A DNA stretch of 64,000 bases, from contig NC_018387.1 of NCBI RefSeq assembly GCF_000208865.1, forward strand, positions 372,001 through 436,000. The letters are read 5' to 3'. The translations under genes were made by a program, and so were the position numbers. Source of the DNA: Neospora caninum Liverpool (taxonomy: Eukaryota; Apicomplexa; Conoidasida; Eucoccidiorida; Sarcocystidae). The stretch's first letter is position 1. Every line of letters starts with the position of its first letter. This document shows, in pieces, positions 45,310-57,800 of the stretch. The notes under the pieces were generated by a model that searched no databases, was not told where the DNA came from, and was given only the letters and a program-made list of their open reading frames with translations.

Positions 45310-47949
45310 TTTCGTCCAGTTACGAAGGAGAGGCTGAGATTTCAAGCACACCGCGAAACGCGATCTGGACGCCAGGTGCGCCGAAGCGAGCGGACACTGT
45401 GTTCCGTCGGAGAAACAACCCGCGACTCTCTTCTCCGTAGAAGCCACGCTCTGACAGTGTCTGGAACCCAGGAGTCGCCTCGGCAAACGCCAACCGCTGG
45501 AAGACGGACCTGGCGGAAGTTGTTTCTCTGGGAGTCGCCTCGGCAAAACCGCCAACCGAACTGGAGCACTCGCTTTCGGTCCGAGTTGCCGTCGAGGCAA
45601 TCGGAGAGACGTTTGGCGATCGCGGGAATATAAGAACGACGTGTGTACCCTTTTGAGAGAGCGGTGGGTGTTGCGAAGGAGAAGATGTCAAGAACTGCTC
45701 CAGCTGACTCCAGGCTCGCTCCGCCCGCCTCGGCCTGCGCGATTTCAGCGATCTGCGCCACGCGTGAAACCGCGATAAGAAGGAAAAAGGCTCGATTCAG
45801 CAAACACAAAGGGTAAAGTTGAGGAGTGGCGAAGGAAAGAGCGACGTCGCTCGCCAAGGCGCCTGTACTAGCGAAATGCAGCTGCAAGAGGCGGCGAGTC
45901 TTCCTGGGCATCGCCGACGGCGCATGTGACAGCCGTTCGAGACACATAGGGGAGATGCGAAGTTCCCGATTCAAATTTCGAAAAAGGCCGCAAAAAACGT
46001 CTCTCTCCTTCAATACACCGGTGCGGAGGTTCTCCTCGCGCCAAACAGGCAGGTAAGCGAGGTCGAGGAATTTGCGAAACGCCGCGTGGGATGAGTTTCA
46101 AGACTTGAGAGACGGTGGGCACGGAGGTTTCGCGCGGACTCAAACGGGACGCTTGAGAGAGACTTGCACAGACACCAGACGCGCTCGCAGAAAACAAGCG
46201 TTGAGAGAGGCTGTCAAGTGGAGGGCGGAAAGATCGTGAGGCGTTACTCAAGAGAAAAATAAAGCCTCGGTACGGAAAGAGGAGAAAAATGACTCTCGGC
46301 AGCGCAGATAGTCCATGTCGATATCCGAGATACGCCGACAGCTGCCGCACGAGTTGGTTTCTCCGCCAATACCAGAAACGGGCGGACGGCAGCCCGCATT
46401 CCAGATTTGTAGGCTTGGAGAGTTTCTTTCGTCGAGCTGCTTAGAAAAGGAAAAGAAAGCGAAAGATGCAGATCTACGGAAAGCCGCATCGATCCGAGAA
46501 CGTGCGACTTTCGGCTGCCTGACCCGGTCAACCTCTGAATCCCTAACTTGTTACGGGTGACGTTCCGCCCTTGGCACGTTGCCAGCCTCCCATCGCAAAA
46601 CGGAGGAATGGGTCGAAGAAGAATTGACTTGAACTCTTTTATTTTCGCTTCGGAGACGGACAGGAAGCCGGTGAAACCTGCAAATGCGCCGGACCCCTGT
46701 CCTCGAGCCGCTGCGGGCGACACTCATCCCGACCCGTACACAGAAAGGCGAGAGCCTTCCCCTTGAGAGGCGCGGAATCGTGAAGTGGTGCCGAAAGTTG
46801 CTTTGATAGACCAGAAATGGAAGCTAGACGTGAACCCATCGCGCCACTCTGGCCCATCGACAGCACACAAGTCTTCAGCACAAAGGTTGGAAAAACGCAC
46901 ATCCGGGCAGCATCGAAACCGGACGCTCTGAATTCGCCGTCTCTCGCTCGCGCGCGTTCGCGAGTTACTCCTTCATATCTCACTGCGTTTGTGGTCTCAA
47001 AGAGACACCCGTAGCGCCGCCTCTTGTGTGGAGTCAGTCGCTCGTGGGAAAGCTAGGGTGGCGCTTTGCCTCCAAGAGGGGGACCAGCAGCAGGCTCTGT
47101 ATGTGCTCCCTGCTTGCGAGCAAGGATTTCTTGAACCTGATAAAGAAAGCTAAAGTATGCGTGATCTACTGGATGCAACGCATAGAAATACAAGCGGGTT
47201 TCCATGCAGTGGATCTACATCGACGCCGATACGCAGGACCAGTCGAGTCGGGTGCGGAAAACAATACAGTTCCAAATTGATACTGAGCAGTCGCCCTCGA
47301 ATGCGCTGCATCTCTCCGACTGTCCACAACTTCCCCCCACGAACCTCTCCTTTCCGTTCCCCGTATTCCAAGCTGTTGCCAAAGTATGTTTTGTTCCTGT
47401 CGTCCCTGTCAGTTTAACTTAACGTCCTGGTTTCGGACTGTACGTGTGTGATGCCTGTCTGGAGCTCCCCACCGGTTCCAGATGTTTCCCAGTGTGTTCC
47501 TTTGTCGGCGGTGCGCAGTTTGTTTAGTTCTCCGTTTAAACTATCGTGTCGACTAGTTCAGTCGTATACTCTGCCTTCCTAGGAAGGAAAAAAATTCTAG
47601 AGTGAACCACAGCCGCTGTTGACCAGTTTCAAGCACGCCGTTCTAGTAGCTTGCGTCTTCTCGCGCTCCTCCCGCAGTGCTTCTATCGCCCTTTCAGACG
47701 CGAAGCTGGAGCGAAGGCACCTGCCACGGTTCAGGCACTTCTCTTTTCACGTCTTTAGAGAAGAAACCAGCTGGAGGCGAAGTCGCGCCTCCTGGAAAAA
47801 CTCCGTTCCACTCCGTGAAGGCCCCACCGCGAGGGACCTTACCAACTCGTGAGGTCTCGCACAGCTCGCACGCGGAAAGAGGCCCAAAGATTCAAAAAAA
47901 GAGCACCTTTGAGGAAAGCATTTGCCTCTCTGTGCATGCTTGTTCCCTC
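45310..47949. other. Region with unplaced coding-like pieces
   Basis: No complete gene, but the minus strand holds a long folded-looking frame from about 46090 to 45690 (FRKFLDLAYLPVW, then KTRRLLQLHFASTGALASDV, then NRAFFLLIAVSRVAQIAEI). It may be an exon of an unrecognised minus-strand gene or an upstream exon of the Cys-rich gene; I could not find a donor and acceptor pair that agrees in phase. A second minus piece lies near 46430-46290 and a third at 46840-46665. On the plus strand nothing is convincing. The right end is the 3' flank of the zinc finger/DUSP/MORN gene. Confidence 0.4.
45472..45556. repeat. Short direct repeat, two copies 60 bp apart
   Basis: GGAGTCGCCTCGGCAAA followed by (A)CGCCAAC occurs at about 45471 and again at about 45531. 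The second copy has extra bases, so the two copies are read in different frames. Confidence 0.8.
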
Positions 47950-50900
47950 TTAGATGCCACAAAGTTGCCCGTTTTCCCACAAGCCCTCCGCGAGGACGAC
48001 GCCGTCCTCGGCTCGGGCGACGAGGCCTCGACCGTGAAGTTTGCCTTTCCGGAATTCGCCGACGTAAAGTTTCCGTCGCCGGAGCAACTTCCCATTCGGG
48101 CCGTGGATCTTCCCGCGAACGCAACCCCCGCCCAACAAAATTCCTCCGTCCGGAAGAACGCCCTTACTCCCTGGCTTCACTGTCCAGAGTCGTCCTTCGC
48201 GCAGCTCGCCGTCAAACCTACAGGCGCAAAAGACGCATCGGAAACTAGGCATACGAAAAGGTGGAAAAACCCGCCCTGACACTGCATGCAGTTTCGATTT
48301 CTGCTGCAGCCGCGTGGTCAAACGTGCGGAGAGCCGGGAAAAAACCGAGGAGCGAGGAGCTGGGGGGGGACAGCTGCCTGTGCACAGGACGGTGCCTGTA
48401 CACATGTCAGACGGGCGAAACGCTCCTGGTTGTGCGTCCAGTGTGTCGTCCCGGCATTCGCTAGAAGGCGCACGGCTGTCTACGGGTAACGACAGCTCTC
48501 ACGAACTGCCTTTCTTTTTTCCTCTCGAGGGCTGAGTGTGAACGAGAGAAGCCGAGACGAGCAGGATCAGCGTGTGACACGGCACCTCGCGACACTCACG
48601 ACAACGCACTTTTTCTGGGCACAGAAAAAGAGCCGTGCCTCTCCTGTAACGCGTACCCGCGGTTGCAGAGAGGATCGAAGGCTCTGCCTGCACCAGTGTA
48701 CGGATGACCATTTTGCCACTCTCCCTCGAAGGTCACCAAACACGCCTCGTAGAGATCTCCGAACTCGCCTGCGCAGGAAGAGCACGGACAAAACAGGCGT
48801 TTCGTCCAGGCTGTACACGAGAAAAGGCGAGAACGTGTCGAGAGAGTATCCACACCGTCAGCCGGACCGAAAAAACCCCTCGCGAGGCGAGCCTGAAGAA
48901 ACAGGCCGCCGTCATTTGTGCTCAGTTCACCACAGAGTGACGGCGCACATGAAGCCTGCGGCAACGACGGTGCGGAAACCCAAGACCCGGGACGCAGCCC
49001 TGAAGCCGCTCGTTTGGACGCTTCCGCCCGGTCGCCTTCTGTGTGCAGGTTTTTCAGACGCGAGCGCGCGCCGCGCAGTTCACCCTCCACAGAACCTCGA
49101 AGCGAAGGAAAACCTACACGGATGAGGATTGTACAGGATAATGGGGGGACCGCCCCCGTAGCGGCGGAACAGAAACGTCCACGCGGAAGCATCCAGAATC
49201 AAATAGTGCGCGTTCAAACCGTGCTGGCGGCCTGCCAAGATCTTCCCGTCCACATCCAGGAGCTGACAACAAAACAAAAAAACGGACCCAAGACGGCAGA
49301 CGAAAAACTGGGAGATGCGGGTGACGCACGCTGGCTTCAGAGCGTGGGCGCTAGGAAGGAGAACTGTCTCTCCACCGGCGCGGTGTGTATGCCACACGCG
49401 TTCGAATCCGCATGGAGACACGCATCTGATACACCTGGAAGGCGGTTACTCTTTCATCAAGAATCAGAGGCGTAGCGCGAAAAAAACGAGAGTCGTAGTG
49501 TGGCGCTTGAGTCGGCGATACACGAAAGCAACAGTGAAATACACGTCGGGTGCTCCGACCCTAAACGGAGCAGAGAGAAACCTGATTTTGGAGACTTCTT
49601 CCCCCGCCGATATCTCTCCACGTTTCTCCACCTTCCCTGGCGTCTGTCACGGATCCTTCGAGACAGGTACGAGGGTTTTCTTGAGGGATATACGCTCATC
49701 ACTCTTCGCACTCAACAGAAGGGACACCCTTGATCTGGTTACGGCTCGTACCTGCTCGACTCCCCAGGAAATTTTAAGACGAGTCTTGTGTTTTCAGTGC
49801 GCACCCACGTATTCACGAGAACTATACATTTAGGTGAGACGGAAGCGGCTTTCTACTGCAGTATAAAAGCTATGCTCGGAAATGATAGTGTGCAGTTACG
49901 AAAATACCGTACGAAAAACAGCGGAGTGAGCGGTCATCATCCCGGCGATCCCACAACCGGAACCGGAAGTGGAGCTCTTGCTCCTCCCCGGCGGTTCCAG
50001 CGTCAGTGATTCTCCCATACGTTTTCTCCGAACCTCTGAACTGTCTCCTTGGACCGCTCCACTCACAGTCTTGTTGGTGATGGGCCCTGGAGGCCTGCCG
50101 CCGTGGAGCCCTCGTCGGTAGAAGCTGGGGTCGTCCCATGCGGTGTGTAGGCGCAGCTCCAGGAGTCCCTGCAGAATCAGGGAAAAGCGGCTTTGTGGTG
50201 CATGTTTACGGCCTTTTCTAGGTTGGATTCCAGAAGAGGAAGGAAAAAACAAAGCGTAGCACGGGCGGTATCCGACGCCAGAACGGAGCCGGGCGTTCAC
50301 CTACCATCGCGCACGGCGAGAGATGTCACAAGACTCGTGCGCGCCTGAGGATATCGGCAGGTTCCAGGACAGCTCAAAAAGTTCTAAACAGCCGAGACGC
50401 AGTGGGGTATCTGGCCATCCACTGGAAAGCACGCCAAGAAGAGGCTCCGGGCACAGAAGAAAATGGACATTCTCGGGACGTGGCGCATGAGGCGCCCGCG
50501 GAGTCTCGAGTAGCCCGCCCCAAGAACGAGAGGCGACAGCTGGGGCAGCGTCGACAGCTTCTGCGGGCGGGTGGTGAAAAACAGGAGACGGGTGCATTTG
50601 AAAGATGTGGAGACACGACAGCGAGCGAGGGCCCTCCGGGGCTGGGTAGGTCCGCGGTTTCGGTTTCTGCTCCATTTTCCGGGTTGCAGACCAAGTTTTT
50701 TAAGACCAGCGACACGACAACGCGAGAAAGGCGAACGCGGCACGAGCCTGCGGTGAGCATTTTCAATCATTGGCACGACACACCAAACCAAACACGAACA
50801 CGCGCTGAGTTAAACTGAGTTAACAGATACACGGCAGACGGCCAGCGCCTGTCGACAGCCTCGGCTTACGTCTGCTACGGAGGGAGTCGCCAACCCAATG

Positions 50901-53900
50901 AACCCGAGCCACGCGCGCATCCAGGCGCTGTCGACAACGAAGCCAAAGGTCCCGGGCATCCACCAGAACTTTTCTTCGCACGCCGGTTGGCAAGACGCAG
51001 AGGAAGAGGGAGAAGAGGGCGAGGCGTGAGACAGGCGACACGGCTTGGCTGCACGTGAAGAATACGGCGAGGAAAGGCCAGGCAGAGACAGGGACGCCAG
51101 AGCGCCAGCAAAGGCCTCGTGGTAAAGTGCAGATGCAGCTGAAACACCCGAGGGTGAAGTCGCGTCGCTCGCGATCAGCAAGTCCGAAAAGGAGTCAGCG
51201 GGAAGACAGGCGACCGGCGCCTCTGGCCTGCGCGGGTCTGCCGCGTCGGGAGAACGCTGCATCAGCGACTCATCCGGGCTGGTGGGGGCTGCGTCGGAAG
51301 AGGGAGACGAGTCAAGGATCGAGGAAGAAAGCGACCTCGGAGACGCTGGAGCGAGGGGCAACAGGTCACCGGAACAGCGAGGAGGATCCCCTCTTTCGCA
51401 GCACACCCGCGCGCTCGGGGGCGCCAGGACCCGCAGGGCCCCGCTGGTCGCCCGAGACACCCGCCGCTGCCGCCGAGCTTCCTGCAGGCTCCGCACCTCC
51501 TGGAGTTTCTGCTCCAGAGTCGCCTGAAGGCTCCTCAGACAGTCCGCGCCGTTCCCGTCGCAGCCCCAGCGCCGCACGAGACAGAGGCCTTCCAGAGCTT
51601 CTTCCAGGCGCCTGAAGGAGAAACACGGAACGCAGCACACGCGCCGGTGCCCTAGGCGACGCCAGCGGCGAAGCAGAGAAGAAGGACTAGGAGCGACAGC
51701 GGAAAGCCCAAGCGGGGAACGAGCCGGAGATCGGCGCAGCGACAAACGGAGGCGGAGAGTGCCTCGACAAAACGCCGGCCAGCACAACGCAACGTTTTCC
51801 GCAGAGCGCCAGGGATATTCCGGGAAGAAGAGACCTCAGGTGTACAGCGAGAGTCAGTGGAGAGAGACATTCCGTTTCTGGGGACACAGACGGAGGCGCC
51901 AATCATGCAGGAAAACACCACGGGAAACATGCCGTGAAAACCTCGAAAGTTCGACTGCAGAAGACAGGTGACCGGAATTGGAGTTTGGGTCTGAGTCTCG
52001 CGGGCTCTAAAAGGCCAATGCTTCGTTGGGGTTTTGACCCTTTGGGATCCTCTCAACCCCTCGTCTCACCTCTCTGCTATGTAGTCGCTGCGTTCGTCTT
52101 TAGGCATGGCTGAGGCGGATGCCAGAAACTGCGTCCAGAACACAGACGAAACCGAGAAAAGCCTGGCACAGGTGCGGCGAGGAGAGAACGAGGAGGCCGT
52201 GGGATCCCAACAGGCGACACCACCAGGAAAAAGGACAAGAGGTACAAAGCACAGGGGCCGTGTAGTAGGCGAGAAGGACGGGAAAGCGGGGAGCTGCGAT
52301 CAGAGAAGTTCGACAAGCTGGTCGTACGGCTGCAAAGAAAAAACGAACGCGGGATTCCCAGGGAGAGAAAGGGACACACTCTCAGAAACCGGGATCTGAA
52401 CGATACGCGGTGACACCGTATCGCCCGAAGGCGCAAGGGCGAAACAGCGAGCGCGAAAGAGACAAGTCCGCGTCGCACCCTACCTTGTCCTCGTGAATGA
52501 TGGAGTACTCGTCGACAGAGGCAGCTACATTGCACGCTTCAGAGTGGCGTTCCAAGTCGTCCTGAAGAACCTGCAAAAAAAAGAGCCAACTTCGAGAAGT
52601 CTATCGAAAAGGAAATTGAAAACGGCGGGGCAGAAGCGAGGCGCGAAGCTCCACGTTTCGAGGGAAGTCGAAACGAACAATAGAAAAACCAGGCAGGCCT
52701 TCGGATTCAACTGCCCTCATGACGGTTGAATCGGCCTCGGCCACCGCGGGGGTCCACCAACCGGGTGCATCCGCTCAGAACACCGTTCAAATAAGTGAGT
52801 CCAAACCTGGATTTTCCTGGACCAGCGATGCGGAAGGAGAACGAAAAACGCGCAAAGGAAGAGCAGCGAATCTTTTCTCTGCGGCACAACTCCAGTTCTC
52901 CTCTGGAGGAACGACAGCCCCTCGTGTGAACCGTTGACGGCTGTTTCGTGATTCTGTGGCGCGTCTGCTCGATCAGCTTCTCGCGCAGAACCGCTTCCAA
53001 TCGTCCTCTCTCTCTCGACGTGCCGTCGAGAAGTACGTGCCAAAGAGACTCGGGCTCAGCGCCGCCTGCTGTCGCTTCGCGACAGCCAATGCGGCTCCTC
53101 CCGCTCTCTTCAGATTCTCACAGATTTTTACTGCGCGCTCACCTGCCGTCCGCAGAGACTGCACTTTGTCGACGACCAGAGGGTGATTTCTTCCTCCGTG
53201 AAGTGCGGCGGGGCTGAAACGGGAGACGAGCCGGGCGGAGTCGCCTGCGGCCTGTCGAGCTCCACGGCCTCCTTGGAGCTGGGACTGTTCGCCTCGGCGA
53301 ACGTCTCAGTTAACTCTGCCTCTGGCCACGCACACTGCCCAGAAACGTTCAGAGTTGGCTGTCTCGTGGATTTGCGCGAAACGACACAGCCTTTTCTGGA
53401 GGCAGGGACATCACTTTTTTTCCCGCTGGATGGACTGTCGTCCTCAGTCCCTGGAAAAAGCAGAGACGGCGGCAGCACGGCGTACTTCGGTTGGGAACGC
53501 GCAGGCGGCGGGTACGAAGACAAGGAGTCGGAGACTCGAGAGCAAGAGGGCAAAAAGACCAGGCACGTGGCCTCAGGCTGTTCGATCTCACGAGGAGATC
53601 CCCCCGATCGAGACAGGCCCCGAGGTTCCGCTGCTGACAGAACGGCAGAGCTCCCGCTGCGCTCTTGTGTCTCGGAAGAATCCCGCGCGGAGGCTTCCTC
53701 GCCGGCTCTCGTCTCTGCCATCTCCTCAGCGGCTGTCTCTTGCTCGCCGTCACGTCGCGCTTCTCTGTGAGCCTCCAAGTCGCGGTGAAAGTCCAGCAAC
53801 CAGCTGGGAACTGTGCTCTCCTTCTCCCCGTCGCCTCGGCTCTTCTCCCTCTCGTCTCTCCGCTTGTCTGAAGGCGGCTGACCCAAAGAAAACTTGAGCG

Positions 53901-54885
53901 GGTTCTCCGTTCCGTCGGCTGGTGTACGTGCACATGAGGCACTTGCGTCTGCCTTCCGTCTGTCCACGTCGATGGCGCCTGTCCTGTCTTTCTCTTCCAG
54001 GAAGTCCCCCTGGTCGAGGAAAAGCGATGCACCGTCTGGAGTCTCGAGGGAGGCGTCTCTGGAGGGCCTTGGCGGAGGGAAATTCTCCTCGAAAATTTCT
54101 TCCGCTTTCAGTGCGAAGTCTGCGAAGCTCGAAGTCAAGCGGTGGAAAGAGCCTTCGACCCGCTGCGCTACGTCCCCTAGCCAGTCGAAACTGGGATGCC
54201 TTGCTTTCCTGCTGATTCGGTCTCCGCCGCGTCTCTCTGGTTTCCCTTCTCCTCCCTGCCTCACATCCTTGCGGGAGTGTACATACACCTCGACGGCAGT
54301 GTTTAGGGACGCTTCTGAGAGACTCGCTAACGCCGCTTCGCCCCACCTTTCTTGGTGGTCTTCGCCGTTCGTTTCTTTCTCCCAGTGGATAGAAGAACTC
54401 GAAGCCAAGCCTGGAGCGTCGCTCGCGACCGTCAGAGACAGTCGCGAGGCATTTCGATCCTCAGGCTCCCCCGGAGCACCTCCTTCCTTCCCTCTTTGGC
54501 TGTTTATGTCCTCCCGACGAGTTGGTGGCAGTCCCGCTGTAACCGTTTCTTGCCCCGCTGTCCGACCTGGCTGACGTCCTTCCCCAGCGTCTCCCGCTTG
54601 ACGCTGTGCTTCCCCCCGCGAGCAGGCGTGGCGCAACTCCATCGCTGCGGCTGGCTGCTGGCAAGGAGCTTCGTCATCTCGTTTCTGGACTCCTCTAGAT
54701 TTCCCGCGAAGTTCCTGGATGTTTCCAACCGTCAGTTCATCTGCTTGCCACCGCGTTGCGTCTCCAGCTGAGCGGCAGCACCTGTCCAGTGCCTCTTTTT
54801 CTGAAACAAAGGGGGAAGGTGAAGAGGTCTCCCCTCGACTCCCTCCCTGTACCGCCACAACGGCACTGTTCCGACACCGCTCCAT
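47950..54885 (-). CDS. UBZ4-like zinc finger, DUSP domain and MORN repeat protein
   Basis: Eight minus-strand exons join in phase to 1085 residues: 54885-53143, 52570-52484, 52128-52070, 51611-50870, 50168-50067, 49262-49118, 48768-48657 and 48217-47950. Residues 1-565 are polar, Glu/Arg/Ser-rich and low complexity. At 575-594, across the first junction, C-x2-C-x11-H-x3-C matches the RAD18-type (UBZ4) ubiquitin-binding finger. A helical stretch follows at 630-680, then a Ser/Pro-rich linker. Residues about 843-955 form a DUSP domain: DSAWMRAWLGFIG, then PPGPITN, then HYLILDASAWTFLFRRYGGG. The last 125 residues hold about four MORN repeats (TFEGEWQNG, DGELREG, YVGEFRKGKLHGRG, EGLWENGQLCG). DUSP domains normally sit in ubiquitin-specific proteases; no USP catalytic Cys or His box is present. 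MORN repeats in this lineage act at membranes and the budding cytoskeleton. A ubiquitin-reading scaffold is inferred. The 59-base third exon and the 48768 acceptor were chosen because they alone restore phase. Confidence 0.8.
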
Positions 54886-57800
54886 GTCCTGTTCCTCTTT
54901 TTCCGCGAAAAACCGTCCCTTCTCCCCGCACTTCAACTCTTCCCTCTTCTCCTTTCGATCTTGGGTCCGACGAGTCCATCGACGAAGAGAACGGTCGAAG
55001 CTTCATTGTCGCGCGTGTTAACAGGTGCGGTCACGACTGCGCATTTCCGTCCACCCAATCGGGCCGCATCCGGATGTGTGTACGCTGGCCATCAGCTCCA
55101 TCTCGCCCTTTCAAATAGATCTGCAGAGAGCCAAAGGAAAGAGAAGAGGCCGGAGAGGGAGAGACGCGCCGAGATTTTTCCGGGCAAGGAAACAGGGAGT
55201 GACAAAAAGACGATCCGCAAGCACAGAAACTTTCGTCCACGGGCGGCGCCGTTTAGGCTTTTGAGCGCAGAACGTTCGCACGACAGGCGACGAAGAGAAA
55301 GAGGAGGCAAAACGTCAGAAATGCCTTGGTCCGCAGAACGTTCTTCTCTGGGTCCCCTGTTTTGGGTGCGATGCTCGCGAGACTGGCATGCACAGAAAGA
55401 AAACCGTGACCTGTGAACAGCTTTTCAGTGGACACAGCTTAGGCTCTTCTGTCGCATTCACATTTGTCGCCTCTTCTGAGCCACAAGCAATTCCTGTTGG
55501 CGAAGAAAGAAGAGAAGTCGGGGGGGCGCGTCCCTAAATCTGTTTATGTTGCTATCGTTAGTGACCCTCCCGTTCTCTTCCGGGAGCTGCAGGCTTCGTC
55601 CCTCGCCGCCAGCGGTCCTTTCTGGGTGTATTTCGTCCAGTTGAGGAAGAGACGTTGACGAGAAAGCGCGAAAAGTTCATTTCGGAAATTCTCATTGCAG
55701 AGGGAGAAAGCAAGTCACTCGGAGAAACGTCGCCTGCTCATCGAGCCGCGTACATCGGTGGACAGGGCTGTGGAAGGCGGGGAAAAGGCTCGAACAGGTT
55801 CAGCACAACTCGGAAGACAAAGCAAATCTGTGCGGTAAACGGAAAGATTTGCACAGAGGAACATAAAACATGCATCAGTCACTGTTTTCTCGTCCACCAC
55901 TGCTCCAGCACGGCAAGAACGGGCTTACTGCGGTCCCTTTGTCGCTTTGCGGCGACAGCTGGAATTGCGTAGAGAGCAACAGCGGAGAAGACACGGCAGA
56001 GCGGAAAGAGAAGAATTCAAAACCCTCTAAACTAGGCCGCATCACTCACAGACAGCTGCAGCGAGATTCCTCCCGTCTTCGGGAGAATTTGTCGCAAAGA
56101 CGTCTTCGTGTTCGTCTCCTCCGAGTCGGGAAACAGCTACGCTGCACTGCGACAGAAAAATCACCGGGCGCGCTGCGCTGGCGAGCGAGCTCAAAAGCGT
56201 GAGAGAGGTGTTCGCGCATGAGAGGCGTTTTATTCAGAAGATAAACTCTCCCGTGCTGCTTCTCACACGGCACGAGATGTAGGAGACCCGGGCCTTTTGA
56301 CAGCGACAAGGCGCTGGTGTGTGTATTTGCGCCAAAAACTCGAAAAGTCGGTCTGCTGCGCAACTGCGCTCGCGGGCCTTCTCAAGCAAGACCAACGAGA
56401 ACTCCATGAACTCCATGTCCTTGTTTTGGAGTCGCTCTTGCCTACTAAGTCAAGGAAATCCACTTATCTGGCCCGTCACGAAAGAGTGGCGCCGAGGCCT
56501 CTCTCGGTGGGAAACTGGGCTGTCGCTGTCCGCCGTACACCACATTGTGCCTTTTTAACAGTCAGAGTCTTTCCCACCTGCCAATGGAGAGAAAGCCTAG
56601 CCAAAAGTGTGTGAACGGCTGCTGGTGAGAGATAGAACGGGGCGAGTTTAGTGGCAATGAAGCATGTTCCAAGTGTGCCGCAACTCGGTTTTAGCATACG
56701 CATGCAGACACTGTGGGGGCAAACATGAATATAATTGTACTGTTTAAAACAAACACGATTGAAGTCTATGTAAATGTATACAACTCGTCTGACAAATGCA
56801 GATTTCCCGCGCTTTTTTGGACAGGACAAAGCCTGGTCCATCCTGCCGCCGGGGACTTCACTCTGGTGTCAAATTGGGGAGTAGAGAGCGTGATACGCTT
56901 TCCTCGCTCTTCGGGACTCCTATAGCAGCTCGACAGAGGATTGGCAAATGGTTCACGGCTAGATAGACAAGAGAAGATGACTGCCCAGAGTAACAGGGAG
57001 CAACTTCACACACGATGAGAGAGCCACAGAGCGAAACGGTACCTGAGAACTGCACCCTACAAGACGGAGTGTATCGGGCAATTTTGATATGAGGCGCAAG
57101 GCGCAAGTTTACACATTTACACAATTTCGGATTCGAAACACAGCGACTCCAAACACCCCGCGGGACTTCGAGGACCTAGACTGTGTCCAGCACACAAGTA
57201 CAGGCGCCACGACTCGGGCATACGGCAACTCCAAGCCTGACAAGTTCGGACGAATTTAGAACAGACGTAATCGGAATCAAGAGACTCATAGAGCGAAACA
57301 TCTCTGGAAACTGTGAATCCTCGTTGAAAGTCTCTTTCGGTGATGGACACTGTCGATTCTCCTGTTCGATTTAGGGGCGGCTCGTCCCTGAGAAGCAACC
57401 TTTGGGAAAGGTCGTTTTTTTGGGCTGCACATTACGGTAGTTCATCGATTCTTTGCGTGTATGCCAAGTGATCTTGCCCGAGTTGCCTCCCCGTTTTTTG
57501 GGCGAACCTTCCTGTCGAGTACGGAATCGACTCAGGAAGAATGTGTGTAACGCGTAGCTGTGCCGACGAGGAAACCAGGAACAGGTTGTGCGAAAAATAC
57601 GCGCCGATATACACCGTAACCCAGTGCGGCTGCGGATAACGTGTTAGGTACTTCCACGTGGGCACGTATCGAAGGCGGTTGCAAGCTTGTCAACGGTGGC
57701 TTCTTTGTTCCTCGATCTTCACGGGATTGCAAAATGGTAAGTACAGGGCACTCAGTGACAGCGTCCCGATTCACCGTTTCGATATGCTATTTGAGCCCCG

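Noticed and set aside
45690..46090. Assignment of this segment to the RUS/DUF647 family
   Set aside because: Only a loose pattern of hydrophobic residues agreed; the family's conserved core motifs are absent.
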